Positions 43,379 to 52,409 of a DNA stretch of 64,000 nucleotides are shown in pieces. The stretch's first letter is position 1; the number at the start of each line of letters is the position of its first letter. The stretch comes from JAEUIE01 sp047602475. GTDB lineage: Bacteria > Planctomycetota > Planctomycetia > Gemmatales > HRBIN36. The notes beneath the pieces are model-generated. The model had not been told where the DNA came from and made no database searches. It worked only from the letters and a program-made list of their open reading frames with translations. The translations under genes were made by a program, and so were the position numbers. The stretch is taken from positions 682,001 through 746,000 of the forward strand of contig JASGHE010000003.1 in the NCBI GenBank assembly GCA_047602475.1. Direction: 5' to 3'.

Positions 43379-44291
43379 TTACTTGGCGGTGAAGTTCGCG
43401 GGGATGATCGAGGTGGGGTAATCCTTCAGGATATCCTTGACCAGCACATCGTACTCCGGGCTGGAGGGGATGAACTGGCTGATGCGCCAGAAGTTGAGGA
43501 TCTGTCGGCAGAAGGGAGACTGGTGAGCGGAGTAGAGGCCATCACGCAGTTTCTTGACATCGGCTTCGGGGATGCTGCCCGGCTTGTAGATGATGGCAGC
43601 GGTGGGGAAGCTGGGCGACTCAGCGACGACCATCAGCTTCTTGGCACGGGCCGGCTTGCGTTCCTGGAACACTTCCCACGAGGTGCCATCGACGATGACC
43701 GCGTCGACTTCTTTATCGAGCACCGATTCGATGGCGGCATCAGTATCGGGAGGAACGACGGAGGTACCGAAGAAACCCTGGGGCTGGGCTCCGGCGCGGG
43801 CGATGCGGTCGTGCAGGAAGACCTGGGCATGGTGCTGGGTGCGGCGGGGCATGGCCAGCTTCTTGCCTTTGAGTTCAATCATGTTGTGGCTCTTGCTGTC
43901 ATTGAGCATGAGCACATAGGCTTTGAGCTTGATGTCGGAGGTGTAAGCGATGGCCAAGGGAGTCAGGCCTTTGGCTTTGTCGCCGAGCCAGCCGAGTTCG
44001 ACGCCGGTGATGACGCCGAGGTTGGTCTTGCCGTCCTGCAGGTTCTTGGCCAGGGTTTCGGGGGGCACGAAGCTGAAGGAGGGGCGAACGCCGCCCACGA
44101 TGGCAAACACTTCGGTCAGAGGCTGCACCTGGATCATGGCGGCAGCGGGGGTGGTTTGCCCGTGGATCACCGAATCGGAGATCGAGATGCTGATCGTTTT
44201 GGTGACCGGGGGAGGATCGCCGGCCAGGAGGGTCAGCGCCCAAAATGGGCATGGAAACCAGCAGGAACAGGAAGCTGCGACGGTTGAGCAT
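43379..44291 (-). CDS. PhnD-like substrate-binding protein (frame-broken in the signal peptide)
   Basis: The main frame encodes a phosphate/phosphonate-type periplasmic binding protein: ELKGKKLAMPRRTQHHAQVF, VVPPDTDAAIESVLDKEVDA and PTAAIIYKPGSIPEADVKKL are typical blocks. The start lies in another frame: ATG 44291 opens a perfect signal peptide (MLNRRSFLFLLVSMPIL) that joins the main frame (ALTLLAGDPPP) after a +1 shift at the GGG run 44239-44241. Removing one G restores it. Combined length about 303. Ligand unknown; no ABC permease or ATPase genes are near, so it may be a sensor or an orphan binding protein. Confidence 0.7.
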
Positions 44292-44368
44292 GATGAAACC
44301 GTTTCGTCTGAGGGTTTTGTGACGGTCAGGCAAGTCAGAGAGTTGAGCGAGACGGGCAAGATGAAGAA

Positions 44369-44409
44369 ACTCTACCACCGATCTGTGCTCGATAGCTCGG
44401 TGGTAGAGT
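44369..44409 (-). terminator. Terminator-like hairpin after the TolC-type gene
   Basis: On the minus strand ACTCTACCACCGA pairs with TCGGTGGTAGAGT, followed by TTCTTC; 52 bases beyond the stop of the efflux gene. Confidence 0.6.
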
Positions 44410-44460
44410 AATTCTTTGCCTGCTTCCTGTGTTTTGCTCAACTCACAGGTGTCAGACTCG

Positions 44461-45774
44461 TTACTTGTTATCTGGAATGAAGCATTCCCACAGGTGGCCG
44501 GCGGTGGCTCGTTGCAGGTAAGCCAGCGTCAGGCCGAACTGATAGTAGGCTTCGTTCAGGTCGGACTTATTTTTGACGTCGAGGGCGTAAGCAGTTAATA
44601 GAGCATCGGTTTTTAGCTGATCCTGACGAAAGCTTTTCTCAGCCTTTTTGTAAAGAGCAGTGGATTTGGTAAAAGCCTGGCGTTGCAGTTCGATCGAATC
44701 GGCAGCCCGGTTGAGTCGGGCACAGCCTTCTTCGGCTTCCAGGGCGACCAAACCGCACACCTTATCGGTCAGAGCGAGTGACCGATCATAGAGGATGCCT
44801 GCCCGTTCAGTACGCTGGCTATGGCTGCCATTCAGGAAGGTAGGCATTTCGGGGCCGATAGGACCGGGCTTGTACTCGCCGTTATTGATGGTAGCGGGCA
44901 GCACCTTGGAGTGCAGATCGGTCGAGGCGGCGAAAGTGCGGGAGTAGAAGTGGAGGTAGATTCGGCTTTGGGCCTGGGCTTCGAGGCAGGTCACATCAGC
45001 CAGGACGGAGGCCTGGGCCAGTTCGGGGCGGTAGCGGACAGCCATCTCAGCGGCGGTATCGCAGCAGAGCTTAATTTTCTTCGATTTGGTGTATTCCTGG
45101 GCGGTATCGAAGAAGCGGGTCAGCTTGCCATTGTCGATCTCGAACTTGGCGTTGTAATCGAGGCCAATCGCTTCCCGGAGGGCAGCTTTAGCTCGCTGCA
45201 TGCCCACCGTGGCTTCGCCGACCTTGGATTCAGCGAGCTTGACGTAGATATCGAGCTTATCGAGATCGTCCTGAGTGACGTTCTTGGATTCGCCCGACTT
45301 CAGAAGCTGATCAGCCACTTTGTAGGTGGCTTGCAGGGTTTCGACGGCTTCGTTGGCCACTTTCAACTGTTCTTTGGCGAAGATGTAGCTGAGATAGGTG
45401 CGGTTGACGGCGTTCTTGGTCTCCATCTCCACCTGCTGCATGTTGGCAGCGGCGGCGTTCAGACCGGCGTTGGCCTGCTGCTTGCGAATCTTGCCTTCGG
45501 GAATGAGGTTAATGAGAGGCGTATCGGTCACTTTCTTGGCGGAGATCGAGGATTCATACGAGAGACGAGCTGCGCGGACGGCGGGCTGCTTCTCCATCGA
45601 CATGGCGATGGCATCATCCAGGGTCAGGAGCAGTTCCGCAGCCGACGCTGGTTTCGCCGTGGCGGGAGCGGGGGCCTTTTCCTGAGCGCTTGTGCTCACG
45701 ACGCTGAGGCACAAGGTGGCAGTGCCAAGCAGCACGGATTGAATCAAACGGCTTTTCAGTGTTGTCTTCGACAT
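44461..45774 (-). CDS. TolC-family outer-membrane efflux-like protein
   Basis: 437 residues from ATG 45774; an earlier start 14 codons upstream lacks support. Signal peptide (LIQSVLLGTATLCLSVVSTSA), then long coiled-coil helices typical of outer-membrane efflux proteins: LTLDDAIAMSMEKQPAVRAA at the N-terminal repeat and ALREAIGLDYNAKFEI at the first helix end; the second repeat ends in TAYALDVKNKSDLNEAYYQF. Usual partners (membrane fusion protein, RND or ABC pump) are absent, so the transported substrate is unknown. The gene is followed by the PhnD-like gene on the same strand. Confidence 0.75.
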   Translation of the reverse strand: MSKTTLKSRLIQSVLLGTATLCLSVVSTSAQEKAPAPATAKPASAAELLLTLDDAIAMSMEKQPAVRAARLSYESSISAKKVTDTPLINLIPEGKIRKQQANAGLNAAAANMQQVEMETKNAVNRTYLSYIFAKEQLKVANEAVETLQATYKVADQLLKSGESKNVTQDDLDKLDIYVKLAESKVGEATVGMQRAKAALREAIGLDYNAKFEIDNGKLTRFFDTAQEYTKSKKIKLCCDTAAEMAVRYRPELAQASVLADVTCLEAQAQSRIYLHFYSRTFAASTDLHSKVLPATINNGEYKPGPIGPEMPTFLNGSHSQRTERAGILYDRSLALTDKVCGLVALEAEEGCARLNRAADSIELQRQAFTKSTALYKKAEKSFRQDQLKTDALLTAYALDVKNKSDLNEAYYQFGLTLAYLQRATAGHLWECFIPDNK

Positions 45775-46040
45775 CTGGGGTGCCCTCCTGGCATCGGCGT
45801 CGCTACGACCTGGCACGCATCCACGTGCACAATGGGGAACAAGCTAGTTTTCGTCCTGACGATATGGAAAAGGCCAGCGATCTTGTTAAAGGAAGTCGTG
45901 GTAATCGGCTCGGAACTTCGTGTCCTGCCTGACATTCATCGGGTAACGGCTGGAACGGTTATGACACCCGACGAAACGAGCGATACTGTTTGACACCATT
46001 GTGGCGAAGAGTTCTAAAATAGGTTCAAGTGTGAGAGCCG

Positions 46041-46116
46041 GATACCAGCCCGCAGCGCTAGCAAGGGAGAATCTTGCGATTGCCAGCGTTCCCTTGCTAG
46101 CGCTGCGGGCTGGTAT
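46041..46116. repeat. Palindromic element, family C
   Basis: GATACCAGCCCGCAGCGCTA and TAGCGCTGCGGGCTGGTATT arms; core CTTGCGATTGCCAGCG. Confidence 0.85.
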
Positions 46117-46168
46117 TCTTCCGACCTTCAGCCGAAAGTGTAAGTTGTTCAAGAAGCTCCTCTCCCCG

Positions 46169-47485
46169 ATGACGACATGGTCAGCCCGAATCCCCAGCGA
46201 CTGGGAACGGGACTCGGCGGGGATTCTGGTCAAGATTCAGTGGTTCGGGCTGCTTGTGGGGTTCCTTCTCGCTAACGTGCCGGGGAGGGAGCCTGATTCC
46301 CCATTACTGCTCAATATTCTGCTGCTCGTCGGGTTGGTCTATGCCTGCGTCGATTCTTACAGCTACTTCCGGGGCGAAGTGTTTCTGTTGTCCCGGTTTC
46401 CACTCGTCGTCTCGTTCCTGGAGACGATCTTCATCACGCTGCTGTGCCGGTACGATATCGGTCTGAATAGTCCGTATCGCTTCTATTATCTGCTCTCGCT
46501 GCTGGTGGCGGCGATTCGGTACCCGGTGATTGTGCCTTATGTGAGTTGCCTGATGCACTGTATCAGTTACACGCTGCTCTTCTTTGTTGTCTCCAGTGAA
46601 AAGAGCGATGTGCCGGGGGTGGCCCTTAATATTGTGGTGATGGGCTGGGTGACCTGGGCCGCTTCGACGTTGGCCTGGCATCTGCATCGTACCAGCGGGC
46701 GGCTTGGTGATGTCAATCGGCAGTTGCAGGAGTATCAGAGCCAGCTCGAAACCCGTATCAAGGAGCGGACGACAGAGTTGCAGGAAGCCCAAGCTCTGCT
46801 CATCCATCAAGAGAAGATGGCTGCCTTCGGGCTGTTGGCGGCTGGTATCGCCCATGAGGTGGGCAACCCGCTGACGTCGATCAGTTCGCTGGTTCAACTG
46901 GCCCAGCGACGAGTGCAGGATCCTTATGTGCAGGAACGACTGGGGCTGGTCGGTGGGCAACTTGATCGCATCTCCGGTACGCTGCGGGAACTGGTCAACT
47001 TCAGCCGACCGACGACAGCGGAGAAGGTCATGACTGACTTTTCCAGCGTGGCCCAGGAGGCTCTGAGCATCGCCAAGTATTACAAGGGGAACCGGGGCAA
47101 GACGGTGCAGCTTCAGGTGCCTGGCGATCTGCCGAGGTTGCTGATTGCCAGGGATCAACTCACGCAGGCGCTGCTCAACTTGATCCTCAATGCGATTGAT
47201 GCCACTGAAAAGGGGGGCACGGTGACGGTCTCTGGTGGTACCACTCCTGAAGAAGTCTGGCTCGATGTCATCGATAACGGCTGTGGTATCGCCCCGGCTG
47301 CGACGGAGAAACTGTTCCAGCCTTACTACACGACCAAGTCCCACGGGACGGGGTTAGGGCTGTTCATGACCCGCCGCCTTGTAGAACAACAGGGAGGGAT
47401 GGTGACCTTTACCTCAACACCGGGGCAGGGAACAGCGTTCCGGTTACACTTTCCGCTAGAGTTGCCCTCACGCTCTGGATTGTAG
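46169..47485 (+). CDS. Membrane sensor histidine kinase
   Basis: 438 residues from ATG 46169; the longer reading runs through a repeat. Five or six N-terminal membrane helices (about 20-180), a coiled-coil linker (VNRQLQEYQSQLETRIKERT), a HisKA domain with the phospho-acceptor His in LAAGIAHEVGNPLTSISSL (about 232), and an HATPase domain with the N box LILNAIDAT, G1 box DVIDNGCGI and G2 box GTGLGLFMTRR. NtrB/AtoS-like. The downstream sigma-54 activator gene is its probable partner. The stop TAG belongs to the family J repeat. Confidence 0.88.
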   Translation: MTTWSARIPSDWERDSAGILVKIQWFGLLVGFLLANVPGREPDSPLLLNILLLVGLVYACVDSYSYFRGEVFLLSRFPLVVSFLETIFITLLCRYDIGLNSPYRFYYLLSLLVAAIRYPVIVPYVSCLMHCISYTLLFFVVSSEKSDVPGVALNIVVMGWVTWAASTLAWHLHRTSGRLGDVNRQLQEYQSQLETRIKERTTELQEAQALLIHQEKMAAFGLLAAGIAHEVGNPLTSISSLVQLAQRRVQDPYVQERLGLVGGQLDRISGTLRELVNFSRPTTAEKVMTDFSSVAQEALSIAKYYKGNRGKTVQLQVPGDLPRLLIARDQLTQALLNLILNAIDATEKGGTVTVSGGTTPEEVWLDVIDNGCGIAPAATEKLFQPYYTTKSHGTGLGLFMTRRLVEQQGGMVTFTSTPGQGTAFRLHFPLELPSRSGL

Positions 47486-47589
47486 TCCTCACTCTCCGAG
47501 TGAGGACACGGAGACTGGACGCCGTCACAAGAATTGTGGTGAAGTCAGCTACTCTCCGCGTCATCTCTCGGAGAGAGATGACTACAATC
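47478..47589. repeat. Palindromic element, family J
   Basis: Ends GATTGTAGTCCTCAC and GATGACTACAATC, with hairpins GTCCTCACTCTCCGAGTGAG and CATCTCTCGGAGAGAGATG. It supplies the kinase stop codon and an outward TACAAT facing the regulator gene. Copies at 54670 and 55452. Confidence 0.85.
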
Positions 47590-47612
47590 ACGGGCACCTC
47601 GAAGGCCAACTT

Positions 47613-48954
47613 ATGTCAGCACATCTGCTCATCATCGAAGATGAACCCCTCATCCGTAGTTCGCTGGCGGAGTTCCTGGAGCAGGAAGGCTTTCAGGTAC
47701 AGACAGCAGCGAACGGGCCGGCGGGGCTGCAACTGGCAGAGAAGACACCATTCGATCTGGTGCTGACCGATATCCAGATGCCCGGCATGGATGGGGTTGA
47801 GGTGCTCGAACGCATTCAGCAGCGTAACCCGGAGACCTTCGTCATCCTTGTCACCGCCTACGGCACCGTCGAGACGGCGGTCGAAGCGTTCAAGCGAGGT
47901 GCTCAGGACTATCTGCTGAAGCCGCTGCGGTTCGATGAGGTCGTCGCCAAGGTCAGGCAGCTTCTTCAATATCGACAATGGAAACTGGAGAACCAGTGGC
48001 TGCGGCGCGAAGTGCATCGTGCCCCTGCCTCGGAAATGGTCGTCGGGCAAAGCTCAGCGATGCAGACGGTGATGGCGACGCTGGGCAAAGTCGCCCGGAC
48101 TCGCGCGACGGTGCTCATCCTCGGCGAGAGTGGTACCGGCAAGGAACTGATCGCCCGGGCACTGCATCAGCAGGGGCCCGACCACGAGGAACGGTTCCTG
48201 GCCCTCAACTGTGCGGCCATCCCCAATGAGTTGCTGGAGAGCCAGCTCTTCGGGCATCGCAAGGGAGCGTTCACCGGGGCTGATAAGGACATGGAGGGGC
48301 TCTTTCAGCGAGCGGGCAACGGCACCCTGTTCCTGGATGAGATCGGCGAGATGAGTCTGCTCACCCAGGCAAAGATTCTGCGGGCGATTGAACAGAAGGA
48401 GATTTTACCGGTGGGGGCGGCGGAGCCGGTGAAGGTGACCACCCGCATCATCGCAGCGACCAATAAGGATTTGGCCAAGAGTGTCGAAGCGGGCAAGTTC
48501 CGGGAAGACCTCTACTATCGGCTCAATGTCGTTTCACTGCGGCTGCCTCCGCTGCGGGAACGGCATGACGATATCCCCGAACTGGTGAACTATTTGTTGG
48601 CCAAGCAGGCGAAGGCGCTGGGCAAACCGATCGTCGGTGTCGATCACGCAGCGATGCGGGTGCTGCAGAATGCGACGTGGAAGGGGAACATCCGTGAGTT
48701 GGACAACGTGCTGCAGCGGGCGGTAATCTTGAGCGATGGGCCACTCATCGGGCTAGGCGATCTGCCCAACGATCTGGTGCCTGACCCAACTATTTGTCTC
48801 GATGAGGATTCTACGAGCCGCGGTCGCCCACTTCGAGAAGCGGCACATCGAACGGATGGTGAAGCAGTACCCCGACAAGCGCGAGGCAGCGAAACGGTTG
48901 GGCCTGGCGTTGAGTTCGCTCTATCGCAAGATCGAAGAGTTAGGGGTGCAGTAG
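47613..48954 (+). CDS. NtrC-family sigma-54-dependent response regulator (frame-broken near the C-terminus)
   Basis: Receiver domain with phospho-acceptor D53 (LTDIQMPGMDG) and LKPL lysine; AAA+ domain with Walker A GESGTGKE (about 174), the sigma-54 contact loop GAFTGA (about 217), and NGTLFLDEIGEM. The Fis-type DNA-binding domain appears only after a +1 shift at 48809: the shifted frame reads LRAAVAHFEKRHIERMV and AAKRLGLALSSLYRKIEEL to TAG 48954, while the unshifted frame yields nonsense to 48986. Removing one T of the TT restores a perfect family match. Operon with the kinase; activates sigma-54 promoters of unknown targets. Confidence 0.85.
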
Positions 48955-48977
48955 CGGAGGTACTTCCGACGATTATT

Positions 48978-49176
48978 AGCCCCTGATAAGGGGCGACCGG
49001 GCGGTAGCTGGCAGCGCTAGCTGCCAGTAGGAATGGGATTATTTTGAAGAGCCCCGGAAGGGGCGATTGGACCATGGGCCACTTCCCAATCGCCCCTTTC
49101 GGGGCTCTGTTGTATCGACTTCTTTTCTGGCAGCTAGCGCAGCCAGCTACCGCCCGGTCGCCCCCTATCGGGGGCT
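48978..49176. repeat. Composite palindromic element, family A (copy 5)
   Basis: Inner hairpin GAGCCCCGGAAGGGGCGATT with AATCGCCCCTTTCGGGGCTC; outer arms as in the other copies. A short family E-like hairpin (GTAGCGGAGGTACTTCCG) precedes it at 48951 and supplies the regulator's stop. Confidence 0.85.
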
Positions 49177-49201
49177 GCATTACCATTGCCAAGTTCAATA
49201 C

Positions 49202-50008
49202 CTACGCCACGTTCGTCGTCCAGACATCCTTCGTCGGCTTCCAGGCCCTCACTACATACGCTTGATCAGCGTACGAAAGTTTCGATTCCCAGCGGACGAA
49301 GCCGGCTTGTTGCAGGCGCTGGAGGATGCCAGCCAGGGGCACGAAATGAAAGCGGCCACGCTTGGCTTCGCGCTTGAGCCAGTTGCCATGCTTTTGCATG
49401 TTGAGCACGTTCTTGATGGTGCGGAAGGGCTTGCCGAGCTTCAGCCCCTTGCCCATCGATTTCCAGACGATCTTCCAGAAGTCGGGGTTGGGGACGTTGA
49501 CCGAGAAGACGAGTCGTCCGCCGGGTCGGAGCACTCGGTACATTTCGTGGTAGAGCTTGGTGTAAGCGGTATCAGTAAACTTCTGCGACTGCAGATCGAA
49601 CGATTCAGCATAAGAGATCGCCAGGCCGGAGACGATGCCATCGTAGGCTTCGGTTTTGAACTGGGGCAGGCCCTTGCTGAAATCGACAGTTGAGAAACAG
49701 ATCTGATCCTGTGCGGGCGACGGCTGCATGCGGGTACTGAGCTTCTTGATTGCTTCCGCATTGATGGCGGCGCAGTCGGCTGCTTCGATCTGCTTGACAG
49801 CGCCCTTGCTTGCCTGCCAGAGGTTGGCGGTGAGATGGCCGCCACCACAACCGAGATCGAGCCAGCATTCGCCCTTGCCCGGCTGGCACCAGCCGATGGT
49901 ATCGCTCAGCAGTTCACGATACGGCAGCGCTCGATGCTGATCCCAGAAGGCCTGAGCGGTGTCATCCTGAAACCAGCGATTCACTTCGTCCTGCAATGCG
50001 GGTGTCAT
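49202..50008 (-). CDS. Class I SAM-dependent methyltransferase
   Basis: 268 residues from ATG 50008 (AAAGGA 6 bases upstream). Motif I is CWLDLGCGGGHLT (about 48-60), with DGIVSGLAISYAES and YRVLRPGGRLVFSVNVPNP further on. UbiE/Methyltransf_11-like. The C-terminus (FVPLAGILQRLQQAGFVRWE) closes the fold. It lies next to an orphan E2-like acyltransferase gene on the same strand; the substrate cannot be inferred. Confidence 0.7.
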   Translation of the reverse strand: MTPALQDEVNRWFQDDTAQAFWDQHRALPYRELLSDTIGWCQPGKGECWLDLGCGGGHLTANLWQASKGAVKQIEAADCAAINAEAIKKLSTRMQPSPAQDQICFSTVDFSKGLPQFKTEAYDGIVSGLAISYAESFDLQSQKFTDTAYTKLYHEMYRVLRPGGRLVFSVNVPNPDFWKIVWKSMGKGLKLGKPFRTIKNVLNMQKHGNWLKREAKRGRFHFVPLAGILQRLQQAGFVRWESKLSYADQAYVVRAWKPTKDVWTTNVA

Positions 50009-50040
50009 GGTTGTCCTTTGCATGGTCATCATTTCGAATG

Positions 50041-50127
50041 GCTCCTCCCCTTACCAAGGGGAGGTCGGGTGGGGTTATCGTTGCTGTGAATGAACCCCCT
50101 CCAACTCCCCCTTGGTAAGGGGGAGAG
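50041..50127. repeat. Palindromic element, family K
   Basis: CTCCCCTTACCAAGGGGAGG and CTCCCCCTTGGTAAGGGGGA. In the shifted frame it encodes the last residues of the acyltransferase-like protein. Confidence 0.8.
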
Positions 50128-50915
50128 GATCGAAATGATCATTTCCTGGCTGACTGTCATGAAGACTTTCGAGTTCATCGACGATGGGACCGGTCAGGAT
50201 CGATTCCATCGTGGCGAGTGCTCGGGCGATGAGCGCCTCCATCGACGATGCGATGATCGTAGATCAGACGCACAGTGATGCGTCCACGTTCGTCCATCAC
50301 GCCATAATTGATCAAATAGGAGAGCGGAGAGAGGGGGTGGGTCGAACTGGCGCCGAGTCCGGAGTAGACGCTGAGGCCGAAGGTGCCAAGCCGCTTGGCC
50401 CGCTTCTCGCCGATCCAGTGCAGGCTGATCCACCAGCCGAACCTGCGGATCCAGAGGGGGAACTTCGAGAGCCAGATGACCCGTTTGAAGTGGGGGATGT
50501 TCTCAAGGGGTTCTGTTTTGTATCGCTTCAGATGAGCATCGATGCTGGAGAGTGCATGATTTTCGGGAGCCATCACCTGGCCGAAGAAGACAGCGGGCTC
50601 GCCTTCGTACTTTCGTTCGAGAGCGACGGAGCCTACGCTGAAGGGGTGTTCGTAGCAGCGTGTCCAAGGGTAGCGGAGCAGGGAGTATCGCAGTTCCGGG
50701 TGTTTCTGGGCGGTCAGGCCGAAGGCACGGACGAAGATGGCGGGCCAGGAGACGCCGGCCTGTTGCCGGGCCTTCTGCACGGTGTTCAAATCCATGACCC
50801 GCTCGACGGGCACCGAGGGCACCTGCTTGGCGAAGTAGAGCAAGTCGCTGACCCAGCGGCGGGGCAGACTGAGCGGGAAGTATCGGCCTTTGATCGTGGC
50901 CATGAGCATGCTCAT
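50075..50915 (-). CDS. Orphan 2-oxoacid-dehydrogenase-type acyltransferase catalytic domain (frame-broken near the end)
   Basis: A stand-alone catalytic domain of the E2/chloramphenicol-acetyltransferase fold, without lipoyl or subunit-binding domains: RRWVSDLLYFAKQVPSV at the start, SVGSVALERKYEGEPAVFFG in the middle, and the active-site motif YDHRIVDG near residue 228. The frame then breaks at the GG of 50239-50240; a +1 shift gives EALIARALATMESILTGP and a stop at 50075. Not a pyruvate dehydrogenase component by context, since no E1/E3 genes are near. The acyl acceptor is unknown. Confidence 0.65.
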
Positions 50916-51000
50916 CCGTGAGAAGGTACCGGGAATGTGCCCAGTATGTAAGTGGCCACACTATGCCGCAGGAGTCGATTTTCCGCAAGGCGGACTTGGC

Positions 51001-51076
51001 GATACCAGCCCGCAGCGCTAGCAAGGGAGGGTCTTGCGATGGTGAGCGTTCCCTTGCTAGCGCTGCGGGCTGGTAT
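51001..51076. repeat. Palindromic element, family C
   Basis: GATACCAGCCCGCAGCGCTA and its inverse; core GTCTTGCGATGGTGAGCG. Confidence 0.85.
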
Positions 51077-51145
51077 GGGCACTGGCGAGACTGTCGTTGC
51101 TGCAATCCATAAACCTTCCAGTAAGGAACCCCTCAGGAGACATGC

Positions 51146-51643
51146 ATGCGTGTTGGTTTAGGGCACGATACCCATCGGCTGGTGACTGGCCGTCCGCTCA
51201 TCATGGCTGGTCTGCGGATCGAACATTCCAAGGGGCTGGCCGGGCACAGCGATGCGGATGTGGTGCTACATGCGGTCATCGATGCGCTGCTGGGAGCGGC
51301 GGGCCTCGGCGACATTGGCGACGCTTTCCCCGATGATGATCCGGCGAACCTCAACGCCGACTCGGTGCTGTTCCTCGAAACGACGATGGCGAGGCTCTAC
51401 GTCAAAGGGTTCAAGCTGGTGAATGTGGACATCATCATTCATGCCGAGCAGCCGAAGCTGGGGCCAATCAAGACGCTGCTGCGGGAGAACCTATCGAAGC
51501 TGTTAGGTTTGAGCATCGACCGAGTGAACGTGAAAGCGAAGACGGGGGAGCATGTCGGTCACATCGGACGGGGTGAGGCGATTGCGTGTCATGCGGTGGT
51601 GCTGCTGGATGATGGGGAGCATGAGGGGAGCGAGACGTTGTGA
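51146..51643 (+). CDS. ispF: 2-C-methyl-D-erythritol 2,4-cyclodiphosphate synthase
   Basis: 165 residues, fifth step of the MEP isoprenoid pathway. Metal and substrate motifs: GHDTHR (6-11), GHSDADVVLHAVIDALLGAA (about 33-52), LGDIGDAFPD, and the closing VNVKAKTGEHVGHIGRGE (about 132-149). Length normal. ispD is not adjacent, so the common ispDF pair is separated here. No strong Shine-Dalgarno beyond CAGGAG 8 bases upstream of ATG 51146. Confidence 0.96.
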   Translation: MRVGLGHDTHRLVTGRPLIMAGLRIEHSKGLAGHSDADVVLHAVIDALLGAAGLGDIGDAFPDDDPANLNADSVLFLETTMARLYVKGFKLVNVDIIIHAEQPKLGPIKTLLRENLSKLLGLSIDRVNVKAKTGEHVGHIGRGEAIACHAVVLLDDGEHEGSETL

Positions 51644-51741
51644 GGGCAGACTGATCACGAAGAGACCGTGTGGCTGTTTGATACGAACTCCGTTCGACAT
51701 AATTTTCTTGCGACCTAGCATCTTTATGATAGCCTTTCGGC

Positions 51742-52083
51742 ATGGATGATATACCCCTTCACCCAATTGACAATGAAGACCTAATTAAGAAACTGCCTTA
51801 CAAGTTAAAGGGCAAGTTCACACAGGTTAATTTCACGGGGCACGCTCGCATCAGGATGGTGGAGCGTAACATTACTGAAGAAGAAGTCATGGATGCTTTG
51901 GAAAACCCTCACGGGCAGCACCCCTTACCCGATCAACCAACACGAACACGGGACTACATAAGCCAGCGATATGACGAAGTACATGTTGTGTGGGAACCTG
52001 AACTTGGTTACTCTTATCGCCTTGCAGTCATCACCGTCATAAGAAAACAGAAGAAACCAATGATCAGAAGGAAACGAAAGTAG
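51742..52083 (+). CDS. DUF4258-type small protein, probable toxin
   Basis: 113 residues. FTGHARIRMVERNITEEEVM (about 31-50) is the DUF4258 signature; the RelE/ParE-like fold continues with a strand pair (EVHVVWEPELGYSYRLAVIT). Its partner starts one base after the stop, as usual for toxin-antitoxin pairs. The gene is somewhat A+T-rich relative to its neighbours. Activity is inferred from family context only. Confidence 0.65.
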   Translation: MDDIPLHPIDNEDLIKKLPYKLKGKFTQVNFTGHARIRMVERNITEEEVMDALENPHGQHPLPDQPTRTRDYISQRYDEVHVVWEPELGYSYRLAVITVIRKQKKPMIRRKRK

Positions 52084-52084
52084 C

Positions 52085-52366
52085 ATGAAGACTTACAACT
52101 TCCAGATACGAGTTCAGGTGCTTGGCGCAACCGGAGAGTTGTCCGCAGCCTATTTTCGTTTCCGTGAAGGAAAGGTTAGCAAGACTGTGGAAGTTGCAAA
52201 TGGGAAAGCGTTTGCTGATTACAGCACCTCTGGGAAACTGTTAGGCATCGAATTGATTGCACCATGCAAGTTAAATGTGATCAGCGGGTTAGCGGTCAAG
52301 AAGGATCGCAAACCAATTACTGACTTTGTCCGCAACAGTGCCCCTCGTGCTCTGGTACCTGCTTAA
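52085..52366 (+). CDS. DUF2283-like small protein, probable partner of the DUF4258 gene
   Basis: 93 residues, ATG one base after the upstream stop. The beta-strand pattern with a GKLLGIELIAP segment resembles DUF2283 proteins, which are often found next to DUF4258 genes. An antitoxin role is plausible from this pairing. No DNA-binding motif is visible. Confidence 0.55.
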   Translation: MKTYNFQIRVQVLGATGELSAAYFRFREGKVSKTVEVANGKAFADYSTSGKLLGIELIAPCKLNVISGLAVKKDRKPITDFVRNSAPRALVPA

Positions 52367-52409
52367 CTAACAACGACGATACTCTCTAAAAACTAAGTTG
52401 CGACATATC

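Noticed and set aside
43307..44287. 326-codon open frame opposite the PhnD-like gene
   Set aside because: Gly/Asp-rich shadow; the minus strand has clear binding-protein blocks and a signal peptide.
43379..45774. PhnD-like and TolC-like genes as a complete transporter
   Set aside because: No permease, ATPase or membrane-fusion gene is present, and a terminator-like hairpin separates the two.
12195..50245. Programmed +1 frameshifting as the main explanation of the frame breaks
   Set aside because: Break sites share no slippery codon, stop codon or downstream structure; homopolymer errors explain several directly. Kept only as an open alternative in the findings.
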